From: GCA-2687025 sp964473525
GTDB taxonomy: Bacteria; Poribacteria; WGA-4E; GCA-2687025
Assembly: GCA_964473525.1 (NCBI GenBank)
Contig: CAYYPK010000001.1
Span: 186,001 to 250,000, forward strand
Direction: 5' to 3'
Length of the DNA: 64,000 bases
Part shown: in pieces, positions 34,442 to 43,095 of the stretch
Layout: each line of letters starts with the position of its first letter
Position numbering within the stretch: the first letter of the stretch is position 1
Translations under genes and position numbers: made by a program
Notes under the pieces: generated by a model
Told to the model about the DNA's origin: nothing
Database searches by the model: none
What the model saw: only the letters and a program-made list of their open reading frames with translations

Positions 34442-35254
34442 ATGTCTCTCATGGCAAGGCGAACGCGGGCAGCGGCGCTAGCCCTGATAGTCGCGGTGGC
34501 GATGATTGCCGCCACGCAAGCACGGGCTGACCAGCGGTACTTCACGTATTCGTACGAGCCGAAGGTGCTGCCAGCGGGCGGCACCGAGCTCGAACAGTGG
34601 GCGACCATGCGGAACGGTCGCGACAACGGTCTATACACCCGATGGGATATCCGCACGGAGTTCGAGACGGGGTTGACCGACCGTCTAACGACGGCGGTGT
34701 ATATGAACGCGAAGAACGTGTTCCAGAAGCGCCTGAACGCCGACGGTTCGATGACGGACAGCAACGTCATGAGCTTCAAGGGCTTCTCATCCGAGTGGAA
34801 ATACAAGCTGACGGACCCCACGGCTGACACGCTGGGGATCCTCCTGTACCAGGAATTCGGCGTAGACCGCCGCGAGTGGGAGAGTGAGACGAAGCTCATC
34901 CTCGGCAAGAACTTCGGTGACCTGATCGTGGCGGCCAACTCCATCTTCGAGGTGGAAGGCAAGGGAACCGTCTCGCAGACTACCGGCGAAGTCGGGTCGG
35001 AATACAAGCAGGAGATGGAGCAGACGGTCGGCGTCGCCTACCGTTCTGGCGGGAACGCCTTCGGGTTGGAGGGAAGCCTGCGCACGGAACGCGAGGACGG
35101 TGAGTTCTCGGACGCCGCCGTCTACGTCGGCCCGACGCTCCACACGTCGCGTGAGTCGTGGTGGGCGACGCTCACCATCCTCGCGCAGGTTACCGACCAC
35201 TACGCGGACCACGAGCGCACGGAGACGCGACTCATCCTGGGGATGCACCTGTGA
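34442..35254 (+). CDS. Outer-membrane beta-barrel-like protein
   Basis: Exported protein of 270 residues: signal peptide ending near TQARA (residue 30), then alternating strands rich in aromatics (YFTYSYEPKVL, TELEQWATM, FETGLTDRLTTAVYMN, LTILAQVTDHYADHERTETR) and a C-terminal LILGMHL ending in a hydrophobic residue as in outer-membrane barrels. It may be a small transporter or porin-like protein. The cytochrome gene overlaps its stop by 4 nt (GTGA). A Fur-like palindrome precedes it, which suggests iron-dependent control. ATG 34442 is used; an ATG 9 nt downstream is also possible. Confidence 0.7.
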   Translation: MSLMARRTRAAALALIVAVAMIAATQARADQRYFTYSYEPKVLPAGGTELEQWATMRNGRDNGLYTRWDIRTEFETGLTDRLTTAVYMNAKNVFQKRLNADGSMTDSNVMSFKGFSSEWKYKLTDPTADTLGILLYQEFGVDRREWESETKLILGKNFGDLIVAANSIFEVEGKGTVSQTTGEVGSEYKQEMEQTVGVAYRSGGNAFGLEGSLRTEREDGEFSDAAVYVGPTLHTSRESWWATLTILAQVTDHYADHERTETRLILGMHL

Positions 35255-35586
35255 GACGCGTTTCCTCAGCAATGGGCGTGTGTGTGCTGACCGTCCTGCT
35301 CGGATGCGCGGCGGCTCTGCCGATGGCAACCGAGCAGGACGCCCGGGTGGCGGGCGTGCCATTGCCGGACCTGCACGAGGGCCGCGAGCGGTACGTGGCG
35401 AAGTGCAGTGGCTGCCACCGGCTCTACGCCCCGGCGGATTACGACGACAACGAGTGGACGGTTCATGTGCCCGCCATGCGTCAGAAGGCGAGGCTGTCAG
35501 ACAGCGACATCGTGGCCATACTAGGCTACGTTACCGCCGTGAACGGCACGTCAGCGGCGCCATTGGCGAGGGCGCCCGAACGATAG
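35251..35586 (+). CDS. Small cytochrome c-type lipoprotein
   Basis: Exported 111-residue protein. The signal peptide has a lipobox (LLGC) and is followed by one haem-attachment motif CSGCH, with a C-terminal helix (LSDSDIVAILGYVTAV) that fits a class I mono-haem cytochrome; the axial Met would be in VPAMRQ. The GTG start overlaps the preceding stop (GTGA), indicating translational coupling. It probably carries electrons at the outer or inner membrane face. Together with the barrel protein it could serve iron or electron transfer across the envelope. Confidence 0.8.
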   Translation: MRRVSSAMGVCVLTVLLGCAAALPMATEQDARVAGVPLPDLHEGRERYVAKCSGCHRLYAPADYDDNEWTVHVPAMRQKARLSDSDIVAILGYVTAVNGTSAAPLARAPER

Positions 35587-35619
35587 AGGCCGGCGTCTGG
35601 CTCGCCAGGAGGACGACGA

Positions 35620-36666
35620 GTGGATGTCGTGAGGATTGGGCTCGCGGGCTGCGGCAGCGTGTCGAGGTCGTACCTGCCGCACCTCGGCGCGTCCAGATAC
35701 GCCGAGGTGGTCGCCGTGTGCGACGTGCATCTAGACCGCGCGCGCCACGCGGCTGACAGGCACGGCGTGCCCGCCGCCTTCGACGACGTCGCGCGGATGC
35801 TCGACGAGGCGGAGTTCGATCTGTTCCTCAACACGACGGCGATGCCCTCGCACTACGCGCTCAACCTGATGGCGCTCGAGGCGGATCGACACGTCTACTG
35901 CGAGAAACCCATCGCGACGTCCTACGAAGGAGGCGCCGAGCTCGTGGCGACCGCCGCATCGCGTGGTAGACGCCTGTGGGGCGCGCCGAACGTCGTCCTC
36001 AGCCCACAGTTCGCGTACCTCCGGGAGCTGATACTGGGCGGCGCGTTGGGTAAGGTGCACGCCGCGCACGCCTGCTACGGTCACTCAGGGCCTACCTGGG
36101 GGCCGTGGTTCTACGGTTCTGACGGGGGTAGCCTGTTCGATCTGGGCGTCTACAACGTCACGACGCTGACGGGCCTGCTCGGCCCGGCAAAGGCGGTCGT
36201 GGCGCTGTCTGGAACGGCGATTCCCGAGCGCCCGGTGGACGGCGCCACGGTCACGGCCGTGGCGGATGACAATACGATGCTCCTCATCGACCACGGGGAC
36301 ACGGTCTACTCCCACATCCAAACCGGATTCGTGTATCGCACGCAACGCGGCGACCGCAGCATGGAGTTCATCGGTACGGAGGGCGCGGCGAACCTGCTCG
36401 GGTACGACTGGGGGCCAGCCGGCGTCGAGCAATGGCGCCCGGCGTCCGGCGAGTGGGAGACGGTCTGTGAGGACGTCGGGAGCTACTGCTGGCAGGGCGG
36501 AGCGGCCTACGCCGCCGGGCGCCTGGTAACGGGAGCCGAGTCCGTTATGACGGCGGAACACGCGCTGCACGCGCTCGAGGTGATGACCGCCGCGAAGGCG
36601 TCCGCGCGTCGTGGCGAGCGCGTCGACATCGCCTCGACGTTCGAACTCCCTCCCTGTCCGCGGTAG
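35620..36666 (+). CDS. Gfo/Idh/MocA-family oxidoreductase
   Basis: NAD(P)-dependent sugar dehydrogenase-like protein, 348 residues. The Rossmann motif GLAGCGSVSRS begins at residue 7, CEKPIATSYEGG is the family signature near residue 95, and DGGSLFDLGVYNV is the third hallmark (Asp-His equivalent region). A GTG start at 35620 follows AGGAGG. It is distinct from the paralogue at 2933. The substrate is unknown. It is the last gene in this stretch before the convergent small protein at 36545. Confidence 0.88.
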   Translation: MDVVRIGLAGCGSVSRSYLPHLGASRYAEVVAVCDVHLDRARHAADRHGVPAAFDDVARMLDEAEFDLFLNTTAMPSHYALNLMALEADRHVYCEKPIATSYEGGAELVATAASRGRRLWGAPNVVLSPQFAYLRELILGGALGKVHAAHACYGHSGPTWGPWFYGSDGGSLFDLGVYNVTTLTGLLGPAKAVVALSGTAIPERPVDGATVTAVADDNTMLLIDHGDTVYSHIQTGFVYRTQRGDRSMEFIGTEGAANLLGYDWGPAGVEQWRPASGEWETVCEDVGSYCWQGGAAYAAGRLVTGAESVMTAEHALHALEVMTAAKASARRGERVDIASTFELPPCPR

Positions 36667-36913
36667 CGGGTCGACGCCAGGCGACGACCGGGGTGACGTC
36701 GGAGACGCACCGCTCGAAGCCCGGCAGAAGGAAGCGGTGCACCGCCTTGATGTCCTCTGCCTCGACGACGTAGTACATGGTGTGCTCAGCGTACGCTCCG
36801 TAGATGCCAACGGTGGTGACTCCCTCGGCGTCGGCGTCGTACAGGGCTCTTGATCCGCCAGCGTCCAGCGGGCACGCTTCGGGTGTGTGACGCTGGGTGA
36901 TGTGGAATAGCAT
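36545..36913 (-). CDS. Small protein, unknown, uncertain C-terminus
   Basis: 122-residue protein as read, with an N-terminal ~80-residue domain (HITQRHTPEACPLDAGG ... TVGIYGAYAEHTMYYVVEA) that looks like a small ferredoxin-like alpha/beta fold, resembling DUF3303 or muconolactone-isomerase-like proteins. GGGAG is well placed before the ATG at 36913. The last 40 residues are Arg-rich and overlap the end of the oxidoreductase gene on the other strand, so the real protein may end earlier (near 36660) if there is a sequence error. The function is unknown. Confidence 0.55.
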   Translation of the reverse strand: MLFHITQRHTPEACPLDAGGSRALYDADAEGVTTVGIYGAYAEHTMYYVVEAEDIKAVHRFLLPGFERCVSDVTPVVAWRRPATADREGVRTSRRCRRARHDARTPSRRSSPRARAARVPPS

Positions 36914-37063
36914 CGCGCGTCTCCCTTCGTGGCACGATCGGTTGTGCGGACAGAGGGATGGATCGCCGCTCCGGGTCGGGTTCCCGCCCGCGCTCCGACA
37001 CGTCAGACGATGCCGGCGCGCCTTCGGGCCAGCGTCCTCGCCCTCTCACACGGGAATGCGCGC

Positions 37064-38350
37064 ATGAGAATACTCCTGGCGTGTGCCGCTGTCATGTTGA
37101 CCTGTACGTCGTCGCCGGCCGCCACACCTGGCGATGTGTTCGCCTTCCCCGGCGCCGAGGGCTTTGGCCGGCATGCCCAGGGAGGCCGGGGCGGGTCCGT
37201 GCGGTTCGTCACCAACCTGGACGACTACGGGCCAGGGGCAGAACCGATTGAGGGCAGTCTTAGGGCGGCTGTCGAGGCAGACGGGCCGCGCACGGTGGTG
37301 TTCCGTACATCGGGCACGATCCACCTCAAGTCGTCGCTGACCGTCCGCAACCCGTACGTCACGGTCGCGGGTCAGTCGGCGCCGGGGGATGGCATCTGCG
37401 TAAAGAACTACGGCGTAGGCGTCAAGACCCACGACGTGGTCATCCGGCACGTGCGGTTCCGTCCGGGTGACGAGGTGGGCAGGCGGCCTGAATACGCGGA
37501 GCGCGGATGGTCGACGGATGCGCTGTCGCTGAGCGGCGGCGCTCGCGACGTCATCATCGACCACTGCTCGACGAGCTGGGCGAACGACGAGGTGCTGTCC
37601 GTGTCTGGGGCGGGCATCACGGACGTCACGGTGCAGTGGTGCATCATCAGCGAGAGCCTCAACGCCAGCACACACCACAAGGGCGAGCACGGGTACGGGT
37701 CGCTCATCCGCACGAACGGGAACGTCACGTTCCACCACAACCTGTACGCCTTCCACAGGTCGAGGTCGCCGAGGCCCGGCACGTATGGCGAGGGGTGTAT
37801 CCTGTTCGACTTCCGCAACAACGTCATGCACTCTGGCGGACACGGCTACTCCGCCGCCGATCCCGTGCGCATGAACTTCGTCGCGAACTACCACCCGACG
37901 ACGCCCTTCCGGGCCAACCCGGCGACGACGTTCTACGCGGCAGACGGGGTCGGCGACATCACGGGCGATGGCTCCAGGGCGGTCGCCTACGAGGTGGCGC
38001 CTGTGCGCACGACCACCGCCCAGGATGCGCAGGAGGCAGTGCTTTCGTCAGCGGGCGCGACGCTGCCGACGCGCGACGCCGTAGATGTCCGCGTCGTGTC
38101 CGGGGTCAGGGATGGCGTAGCGACGCTCGTGGACTCCGTGGGGCAGGTGGGCGGCTGGCCCGAGCTGCGCGCGACTCCAGCGCCACCGGACACAGACAGC
38201 GACGGCATGCCGGACGCCTGGGAGGATCTCCACGGGCTGGACCCGACCACGGCCAACGATGCCGAGGACACCGACCGCGACGGCTACACGGACCTCGAGG
38301 AGTACCTCAACGCGACCGACCCTAACCTCGGCGCGGGCGGGAGCCGATGA
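37064..38350 (+). CDS. Secreted pectate lyase-like beta-helix protein
   Basis: Exported PL1-like right-handed beta-helix protein, 428 residues, paralogue of 27314. The signal peptide ends near SSPAA (residue 19). The helix opens FPGAEGFGRHAQGGRGGSV and shows TVAGQSAPGDGI, VVIRHVRFRPGDE and DVIIDHCSTSWANDE, conserved in the family. The C-terminus carries Ca-binding-like DTDSDGMPDAWE and DTDRDGYTDLEEYL. It probably cleaves or binds a uronate polymer outside the cell. The stop overlaps the following membrane protein start (ATGA). Confidence 0.88.
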   Translation: MRILLACAAVMLTCTSSPAATPGDVFAFPGAEGFGRHAQGGRGGSVRFVTNLDDYGPGAEPIEGSLRAAVEADGPRTVVFRTSGTIHLKSSLTVRNPYVTVAGQSAPGDGICVKNYGVGVKTHDVVIRHVRFRPGDEVGRRPEYAERGWSTDALSLSGGARDVIIDHCSTSWANDEVLSVSGAGITDVTVQWCIISESLNASTHHKGEHGYGSLIRTNGNVTFHHNLYAFHRSRSPRPGTYGEGCILFDFRNNVMHSGGHGYSAADPVRMNFVANYHPTTPFRANPATTFYAADGVGDITGDGSRAVAYEVAPVRTTTAQDAQEAVLSSAGATLPTRDAVDVRVVSGVRDGVATLVDSVGQVGGWPELRATPAPPDTDSDGMPDAWEDLHGLDPTTANDAEDTDRDGYTDLEEYLNATDPNLGAGGSR

Positions 38351-39066
38351 TCGACCACGAGCCGGGCGCCAACGCAGCCGGCTCCCCAGCCGCGAAATGG
38401 CTCGTTGGGGTTGCTCTCGTCCTGGTTCTCGGGGCGTGCGTCGTCCTGCTGCGAACGCGCGTCGGGACGTCACGCGAGGAGGTGGAAGCGTGGGTCCGGT
38501 CGCTTGGCGCCCTTGGGCCCGTCGCGTTCGTGGGCGCGTACGTGTTGCTGACGATGGTTGCGTCGCCCATGTGGCCGCTGACGGTGCTGTCCGGCGTCCT
38601 GTTCGGCCCGGTAGTAGGCGTCGCGCTTGCCAGCCTGGCGTCAACCATCACGGCCGCTGGCGGCATGTTCGGCGCGCGCTACCTCGTCCGAGACTTCGTG
38701 GAGCCACGTCTGCGACGCAGCCGTCACTTCCGACGACTGAACGCTCTCATCGAGGCGCACGGCCCCGTCGTGGTTGCATTCACTCGGCTGGCGCCGCTGT
38801 TCCCGTTCAGCCCCCTGAATCTCGCCTTCGGACTCACGTCCGTGCGCGGGACCACGTACGTCTTCTGGTCCTGGCTCTGCATGCTGCCGATGACCGTGGT
38901 TTACGTCGTCGGTGGTACCGCCGTGAAGACAGCAGTCGCGGAGCGTCGGATTCCGTGGCCTGCGGTTGGCGTCGCCGCAGCCGTCGCTGTGGGCGTGTTC
39001 CTCGTAGGGCGAGCTATGCGTCGCAAGATGACCGCTAGCGGGCCTAATACGCCAGAGGACGGGTGA
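38347..39066 (+). CDS. TVP38/TMEM64 (SNARE-associated, DedA-like) membrane protein
   Basis: Integral membrane protein of 239 residues with about six hydrophobic segments. The SNARE_assoc domain is recognised by GPVVGVALASLASTITAAGG with a nearby acidic/basic pattern and HGPVVVAFTRLAPLFPFSPL (the R-x-x-P-x-x-P-x-x-x motif of re-entrant loops). These proteins act in membrane lipid or undecaprenyl-phosphate transport. The start overlaps the pectate lyase stop by 4 nt, suggesting coupling, although a functional link is unclear. Confidence 0.88.
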   Translation: MIDHEPGANAAGSPAAKWLVGVALVLVLGACVVLLRTRVGTSREEVEAWVRSLGALGPVAFVGAYVLLTMVASPMWPLTVLSGVLFGPVVGVALASLASTITAAGGMFGARYLVRDFVEPRLRRSRHFRRLNALIEAHGPVVVAFTRLAPLFPFSPLNLAFGLTSVRGTTYVFWSWLCMLPMTVVYVVGGTAVKTAVAERRIPWPAVGVAAAVAVGVFLVGRAMRRKMTASGPNTPEDG

Positions 39067-39078
39067 CGCGCGACGTGG

Positions 39079-40107
39079 CTACGCCTGGTGGGCAGCGATG
39101 GCGTCGCGGATCGCGTCCACATAGGCTTCGGGAAGCGCCACGGGTCCGTCCTCGGACCACCACCGTGGCGTCTCCGTGTAGATCCACACGTAGTCGTCCG
39201 CGACGTCGAGCGCGCGGCGCAGGCACCGCCCAAACTGCTCCGGCTGGTGATGGTTGCTGGCGAAGTCGTCCACGTCCCAGCCGTGGTCTCGCCAGTCGCA
39301 GTCCAGCCACAGGCCAAAGCTGACACGGAACGCCTCCGCGTATCGCGCCGGATCGGCCACGATCTCCAGCACGTCCGTCTCGAGTCGCTGGCGCGCCTCG
39401 TTGAACTGATCTGGTTCGCGGTACGCGTAGGACGACTCGTGCCCGTCGATGAGCGTGGCGCCGTCTCGGCAGGCGTCCGTCATCCCGTCGAGGAAGGGAG
39501 CGAGCAGACCGTACGGAACGGCGTCGAGGGATGCGCCCCGCCGCTGCATCTGGTTCCACGGCAGACAGTACCCAAACGTCAGCAGGATCTGCACGCCCGG
39601 GAAGCCGCGCTGGAACGCCTGCATCACTTCCGACCCACGTTGGCGGGCCTGCGCGGCGTAGGCGTCCCACGATCTGGCGTTGGATTCCGCCAGGCCGGAG
39701 TAGTCGAAGAGCTGCGCGTTGTACTGCTCAATGTCGAACAGGATGCCCGCGCAGCCCCCGGCCTGGGCGACGCTCGCCGCCACCTCGGCGTTGTGCGCCA
39801 CGGCGGAGTAGTCGTCGAACCAGTCAATGTCCGCTGGCGTCGTGTTGAAGCGCAGGAAGTTGTCGCCCAGGCCGCCCGCGGCGTTCGCGGCGCGGAGGTC
39901 GGCCTCACCCGTGGCGAAGGCCGCGCGCTCGTACCTCACGTCGCTCCAGCACTGCCACGTGAAGTTGGGCGGAGGGTCGTCGCTGTCGGCGGTCAGGTGG
40001 AAGACGCACCCGTCGAACGGCGTAGACCGCATCTCCTCGACGTGGCTACGCATGAACGCGGGGTCGGGCTCGTCCCACCCAAACTCGATCAGCTTCGCGC
40101 GCGACAT
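39079..40107 (-). CDS. Unknown TIM-barrel-like protein (glycoside hydrolase-like)
   Basis: Protein of 342 residues. Strands ending in acidic residues (ILFDIEQYN, LLTFGYCLPWNQ, LIDGHESSYAY and DVADDYVWIYTE) suggest a glycosidase-like TIM barrel with Asp/Glu at strand ends. No signal peptide is visible. I do not recognise the family. Its start is 45 nt from the stop of the chaperone gene upstream on the same strand; a functional link is unproven. Confidence 0.65.
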   Translation of the reverse strand: MSRAKLIEFGWDEPDPAFMRSHVEEMRSTPFDGCVFHLTADSDDPPPNFTWQCWSDVRYERAAFATGEADLRAANAAGGLGDNFLRFNTTPADIDWFDDYSAVAHNAEVAASVAQAGGCAGILFDIEQYNAQLFDYSGLAESNARSWDAYAAQARQRGSEVMQAFQRGFPGVQILLTFGYCLPWNQMQRRGASLDAVPYGLLAPFLDGMTDACRDGATLIDGHESSYAYREPDQFNEARQRLETDVLEIVADPARYAEAFRVSFGLWLDCDWRDHGWDVDDFASNHHQPEQFGRCLRRALDVADDYVWIYTETPRWWSEDGPVALPEAYVDAIRDAIAAHQA

Positions 40108-40152
40108 AGTGTGTCTCCGTGCGGCGGGTTGTGGCTGGGCGGCCCGGTCGGG

Positions 40153-41442
40153 CTAGTCCGTGATCTTCGGGGAGATTACCACCACTCGCAGCCGAATCGC
40201 CTCTTCGTCCAGCGGGGTGTCGCTTCCTCTCGCCTGTGGCGTCAGAATGACGTCGTGCTCGTGCTTCCCCAGTGGGATGGCGTCGGAGGCGGCGGCGCGT
40301 ACGCGCAGCGTACGGACACCCAGGGGCGGCAGCGTGAACCTGCTGGGGGACACCGTCAGCCAGTCGCTGTCTCCCGAAGGCGTCCGCACGTCGACGCTGA
40401 CGGGCGCGCGCAGGTGATTGCGCACCTCCACTTCGCGCCGGTCGGAGCGCTGTGCGTTCGCCGTCATGAGTAGCCCATCTCGACCGAGGCTCAGCATGCG
40501 GAAGGCGGGCGCCGCTGGCGAGGCCCCTGCTACTGGCTGCATCAATTGGAACTGCCCGCTGCCGGTCGCCCGCACGGTGTTGTCGTCCGCGACGAATTGG
40601 GTCGTGACGCGGTACAGGCCGGGAGGGAGCCCAGAGCGGATCGCGCCGTAGAACCGGCGGCGCGATCCGGGCAGCAGGAGCCGCGTCCCGCCCTCCATCC
40701 TGACCTCCTCAATGACACGCCCGTCGTCGGCGCGCGTGACGGCTGCCGTGATACGTCCTCTGGCGTGCGTGGTCCCGGTGTTCGCGATGTCGGCGAACAC
40801 CCGCACCAGAGGCAGTGGGTCCGTTGGGTACGGGAACTCCGTGTGCACGTTCGCCACCGATACCGCGCGGCGCGGAGGCGTGGAGGGTGATCTGACGGCG
40901 CCGGCGTACACCGAATGAGCTGTGATGAGCACGAACACGCTCACCTGGAAGCGGACGCGCACGTCGAACGGCGCGCCGAACTGCACGGATGGGGCCGCAA
41001 TGCCTCCGTCCGCTGTGATGAGGGCGCCGTACACGCCCGTGGCGCCGGCTGGCAGGCGGACGGCAAACCGGACACGCCGGCTCTCGCGCACGCCGAGGGT
41101 GATGGAGTCCGCCTGAACGGACACGAACCGGGCGCCGCCGTACCGCGCTGCGACCCCTGGTTCGACCTCGTCGCCGACCAGAATCTCCCCGTCTCCGGCA
41201 ATCCAGAAGTCCTCAACATCGAAGCGTACGGCGCGCGACGTCTCGCTACACGTGTTCGACACGTTCAGGAAGTACGTCTGCTCGGACCCGCCGGGAGCCG
41301 GATCGGCCTCCACGCGCATGGGGGATACCGCGATGCTCGCATGGGCCCCGGTGTGGGACAGCAGCGCGATCAAGCAGCCGGCTGCGACGAGGCATGCCAT
41401 CGCTCGTGGGCGAGATTCGGGCGCGCGGCGGGGCGAGGGCAT
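40153..41442 (-). CDS. PapD-like periplasmic pilus chaperone-like protein
   Basis: Exported protein of 429 residues. After the signal peptide (AAGCLIALLSHTGAHA) the domain begins IAVSPMRVEADPAPGGS with tandem beta-sandwich strands like the PapD/fimbrial chaperone fold. It is longer than classical ~230-residue chaperones, so a second Ig-like domain is present. The ATG at 41442 overlaps the upstream stop as TGATG, indicating tight translational coupling to the subunit gene. It probably folds or holds the two preceding surface subunits. No outer-membrane usher gene is adjacent. Confidence 0.72.
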   Translation of the reverse strand: MPSPRRAPESRPRAMACLVAAGCLIALLSHTGAHASIAVSPMRVEADPAPGGSEQTYFLNVSNTCSETSRAVRFDVEDFWIAGDGEILVGDEVEPGVAARYGGARFVSVQADSITLGVRESRRVRFAVRLPAGATGVYGALITADGGIAAPSVQFGAPFDVRVRFQVSVFVLITAHSVYAGAVRSPSTPPRRAVSVANVHTEFPYPTDPLPLVRVFADIANTGTTHARGRITAAVTRADDGRVIEEVRMEGGTRLLLPGSRRRFYGAIRSGLPPGLYRVTTQFVADDNTVRATGSGQFQLMQPVAGASPAAPAFRMLSLGRDGLLMTANAQRSDRREVEVRNHLRAPVSVDVRTPSGDSDWLTVSPSRFTLPPLGVRTLRVRAAASDAIPLGKHEHDVILTPQARGSDTPLDEEAIRLRVVVISPKITD

Positions 41443-42029
41443 CAGTCCAGGTTCAGATCTAGGGCGCCGGTGTACGATCCGACGCCCGTGCCAGGAGACT
41501 CGCACGTCACCGTGTTCAGGTCGATCGCGTGGCGTCCGCGCGACGTGACCGTGAGGACCACGTTGTCGTTCCCAACGGACGTGATCGTGACCCCGCCCGC
41601 GCCAAGGAGGGTGGCTCCATCGACGAAGGCGCCATGCCCTTGGGCGATCGTCGACGCGGTGCTGATGATCCCGGACGAGCTGACCCCGTCGCCGTCAGTC
41701 TCGAACGACCAAGTGGTCGCCATCACCTCGCCCGTCGTATCCTCTGTCAAATCCGTGTAGGCGACCAGCGTCATCAGGGCGTCTACGCCGTTACCTAGCT
41801 TAATGTCGTACGTGACCACGTAGTCGTTGTCTGTCCCAATCGCATCGTTGTCCGGCGTGCTGATCCCCGCCGGGGCGGACGCCGGGGATGTTACGCCGCT
41901 CCACGCTGGCGGCGGCCCACCGTAGTGCCCTTGCTGGTGATGCGAGATGGACGACATGGGTGTCATGATGGCGCCGCACGCGAGCGACCCCAAGAGCAGC
42001 AACCTGCGAGCGAGTCGGCGACTTGCCAT
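41442..42029 (-). CDS. Secreted surface subunit-like protein (DUF4402-like), copy 1
   Basis: Exported protein of 195 residues. The signal peptide covers about the first 20 residues (LLLLGSLACGA). The body is Asp/Gly/Thr-rich beta structure. Its C-terminal strand GTGVGSYTGALDLNLD resembles the donor-strand end of DUF4402 or spore-coat-U-like pilus subunits. It follows a similar subunit gene by 14 nt and overlaps the chaperone start. A role as a fibre or surface-layer subunit is inferred. Confidence 0.65.
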   Translation of the reverse strand: MASRRLARRLLLLGSLACGAIMTPMSSISHHQQGHYGGPPPAWSGVTSPASAPAGISTPDNDAIGTDNDYVVTYDIKLGNGVDALMTLVAYTDLTEDTTGEVMATTWSFETDGDGVSSSGIISTASTIAQGHGAFVDGATLLGAGGVTITSVGNDNVVLTVTSRGRHAIDLNTVTCESPGTGVGSYTGALDLNLD

Positions 42030-42043
42030 GGGATCCTCCTCGG

Positions 42044-42667
42044 CTACTGCGAGACAGCGCGGAACGTCAGATCCGCTGTGTACGTGCCGGCGTCTGGCGC
42101 CTCGGTATAGTCGCTCGCGGCTCCGAAGTCCTGCCCGTTATGGCCTCGCACCGTGAACGTTAGCACGATGCCGCCGTCTGAATTGGTCAGGGCGATGGTC
42201 TTGCCCGCCGCGGAAAGGAACGTGCCCGGGGTGAGCCCCTCAGCCGTCTCATAGTCGCTCGCGCCCCCGCCGACGTATAGGAAGCTATCCACGCCGTCAC
42301 CAGAGCTCGTGAATCCGGTCGTCGTCACGGCGTCGCCATCGCCCTCCACCTGGTAGTGGGTGGCGAGGACCTCTCCCGTGGTCGTGTTCGACAGCGTGGT
42401 CTGCGTCGTCGCGTCGAGAACCACATCGGTGTTCAGCACAAGGCAGTAGATGGCGACGGAGTCGGTCGCCGCCGCTGACAGAGCGGCGTTGTCCCAGGTG
42501 TCCAGCCCCGTCGAGGTAGTCGCCGCCTGTTCCTGGAACAGCTCTTGGTTCGCGAACGAGTTGACTACGCCGAGGTAGTAGACGTCGAAAGATCGGGTGC
42601 CAAGCGCGCTAGGCGCCAGGCCAAGGACGAACAGCGCGATTGCCAGTCTGGCGCGTAGGGACCACAC
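42044..42667 (-). CDS. Secreted surface subunit-like protein (DUF4402-like), copy 2
   Basis: Exported protein of 207 residues with a signal peptide (LAIALFVLGLAPSALG). Gly/Thr/Asp-rich beta-sandwich with C-terminal strand APDAGTYTADLTFRAVSQ, matching copy 1 in design: both share TTGEVxAT and a serine-rich loop. It is the first gene of the three-gene operon and has a TTGCCG-N18-TACCGT promoter candidate upstream. It is likely a structural subunit of a surface fibre. Confidence 0.65.
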   Translation of the reverse strand: MWSLRARLAIALFVLGLAPSALGTRSFDVYYLGVVNSFANQELFQEQAATTSTGLDTWDNAALSAAATDSVAIYCLVLNTDVVLDATTQTTLSNTTTGEVLATHYQVEGDGDAVTTTGFTSSGDGVDSFLYVGGGASDYETAEGLTPGTFLSAAGKTIALTNSDGGIVLTFTVRGHNGQDFGAASDYTEAPDAGTYTADLTFRAVSQ

Positions 42668-42745
42668 GGCTTTCCCACTCCGTGTTCTGCCACGCTGGGC
42701 CGTGAGCGGCCCGTGGCAACGTGGCCGGCTTCATCCGTCGCTCTA

Positions 42746-42775
42746 ACGGTAATCGGTCGGACTGTCGTTCGGCAA
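42746..42775 (-). promoter_or_regulatory. Putative promoter of the surface-subunit operon
   Basis: Minus strand TTGCCG, 18 nt, TACCGT, about 79 nt before the ATG at 42667. Confidence 0.4.
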
Positions 42776-43005
42776 GAACCCTGACAGCCATTGCGCAGAA
42801 ACCCTGGCCTCTACCAACGCGCTGCGGGGCGTTCTGTTCACGCGCCATCGCGTGGCCTCGGCGCCGCGAGCCGTCGGGCCACGCACTGTCCCAATGCGCC
42901 TCCCCGAGTGGCGTTGCGTGTTGTTCCCGCCGAGATCCTCCCGTAGCGCCGCCCATGGGCAACCGGGCCGCCGTGATTTGCCGAGTACGCCCACGCCGTG
43001 CGGCG

Positions 43006-43034
43006 TTGTGTCACGTATCGGGCGCCGCTATCCT
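43006..43034 (+). promoter_or_regulatory. Putative promoter of the creatininase-led operon
   Basis: TTGTGT, 17 nt, TATCCT, ending 62 nt before the ATG at 43096. Confidence 0.4.
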
Positions 43035-43095
43035 CGTCGTCTATCCCGCACAGGCTGGCCTTCGCCAGCGCGGCGACACCCCTAAGGACTGTCAG

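Larger units (their letters stand above)
42668..43095. other. Divergent intergenic region with promoters
   Basis: About 430 nt between the surface-subunit operon and the creatininase operon. It holds two promoter candidates (42746 minus, 43006 plus). I checked for riboswitch-like elements and did not find one I could support. Confidence 0.5.

Noticed and set aside
42609..42962. 117-residue minus-strand ORF upstream of the surface-subunit genes
   Set aside because: Arg-rich composition, overlaps the subunit gene signal region and promoter, no ribosome site.
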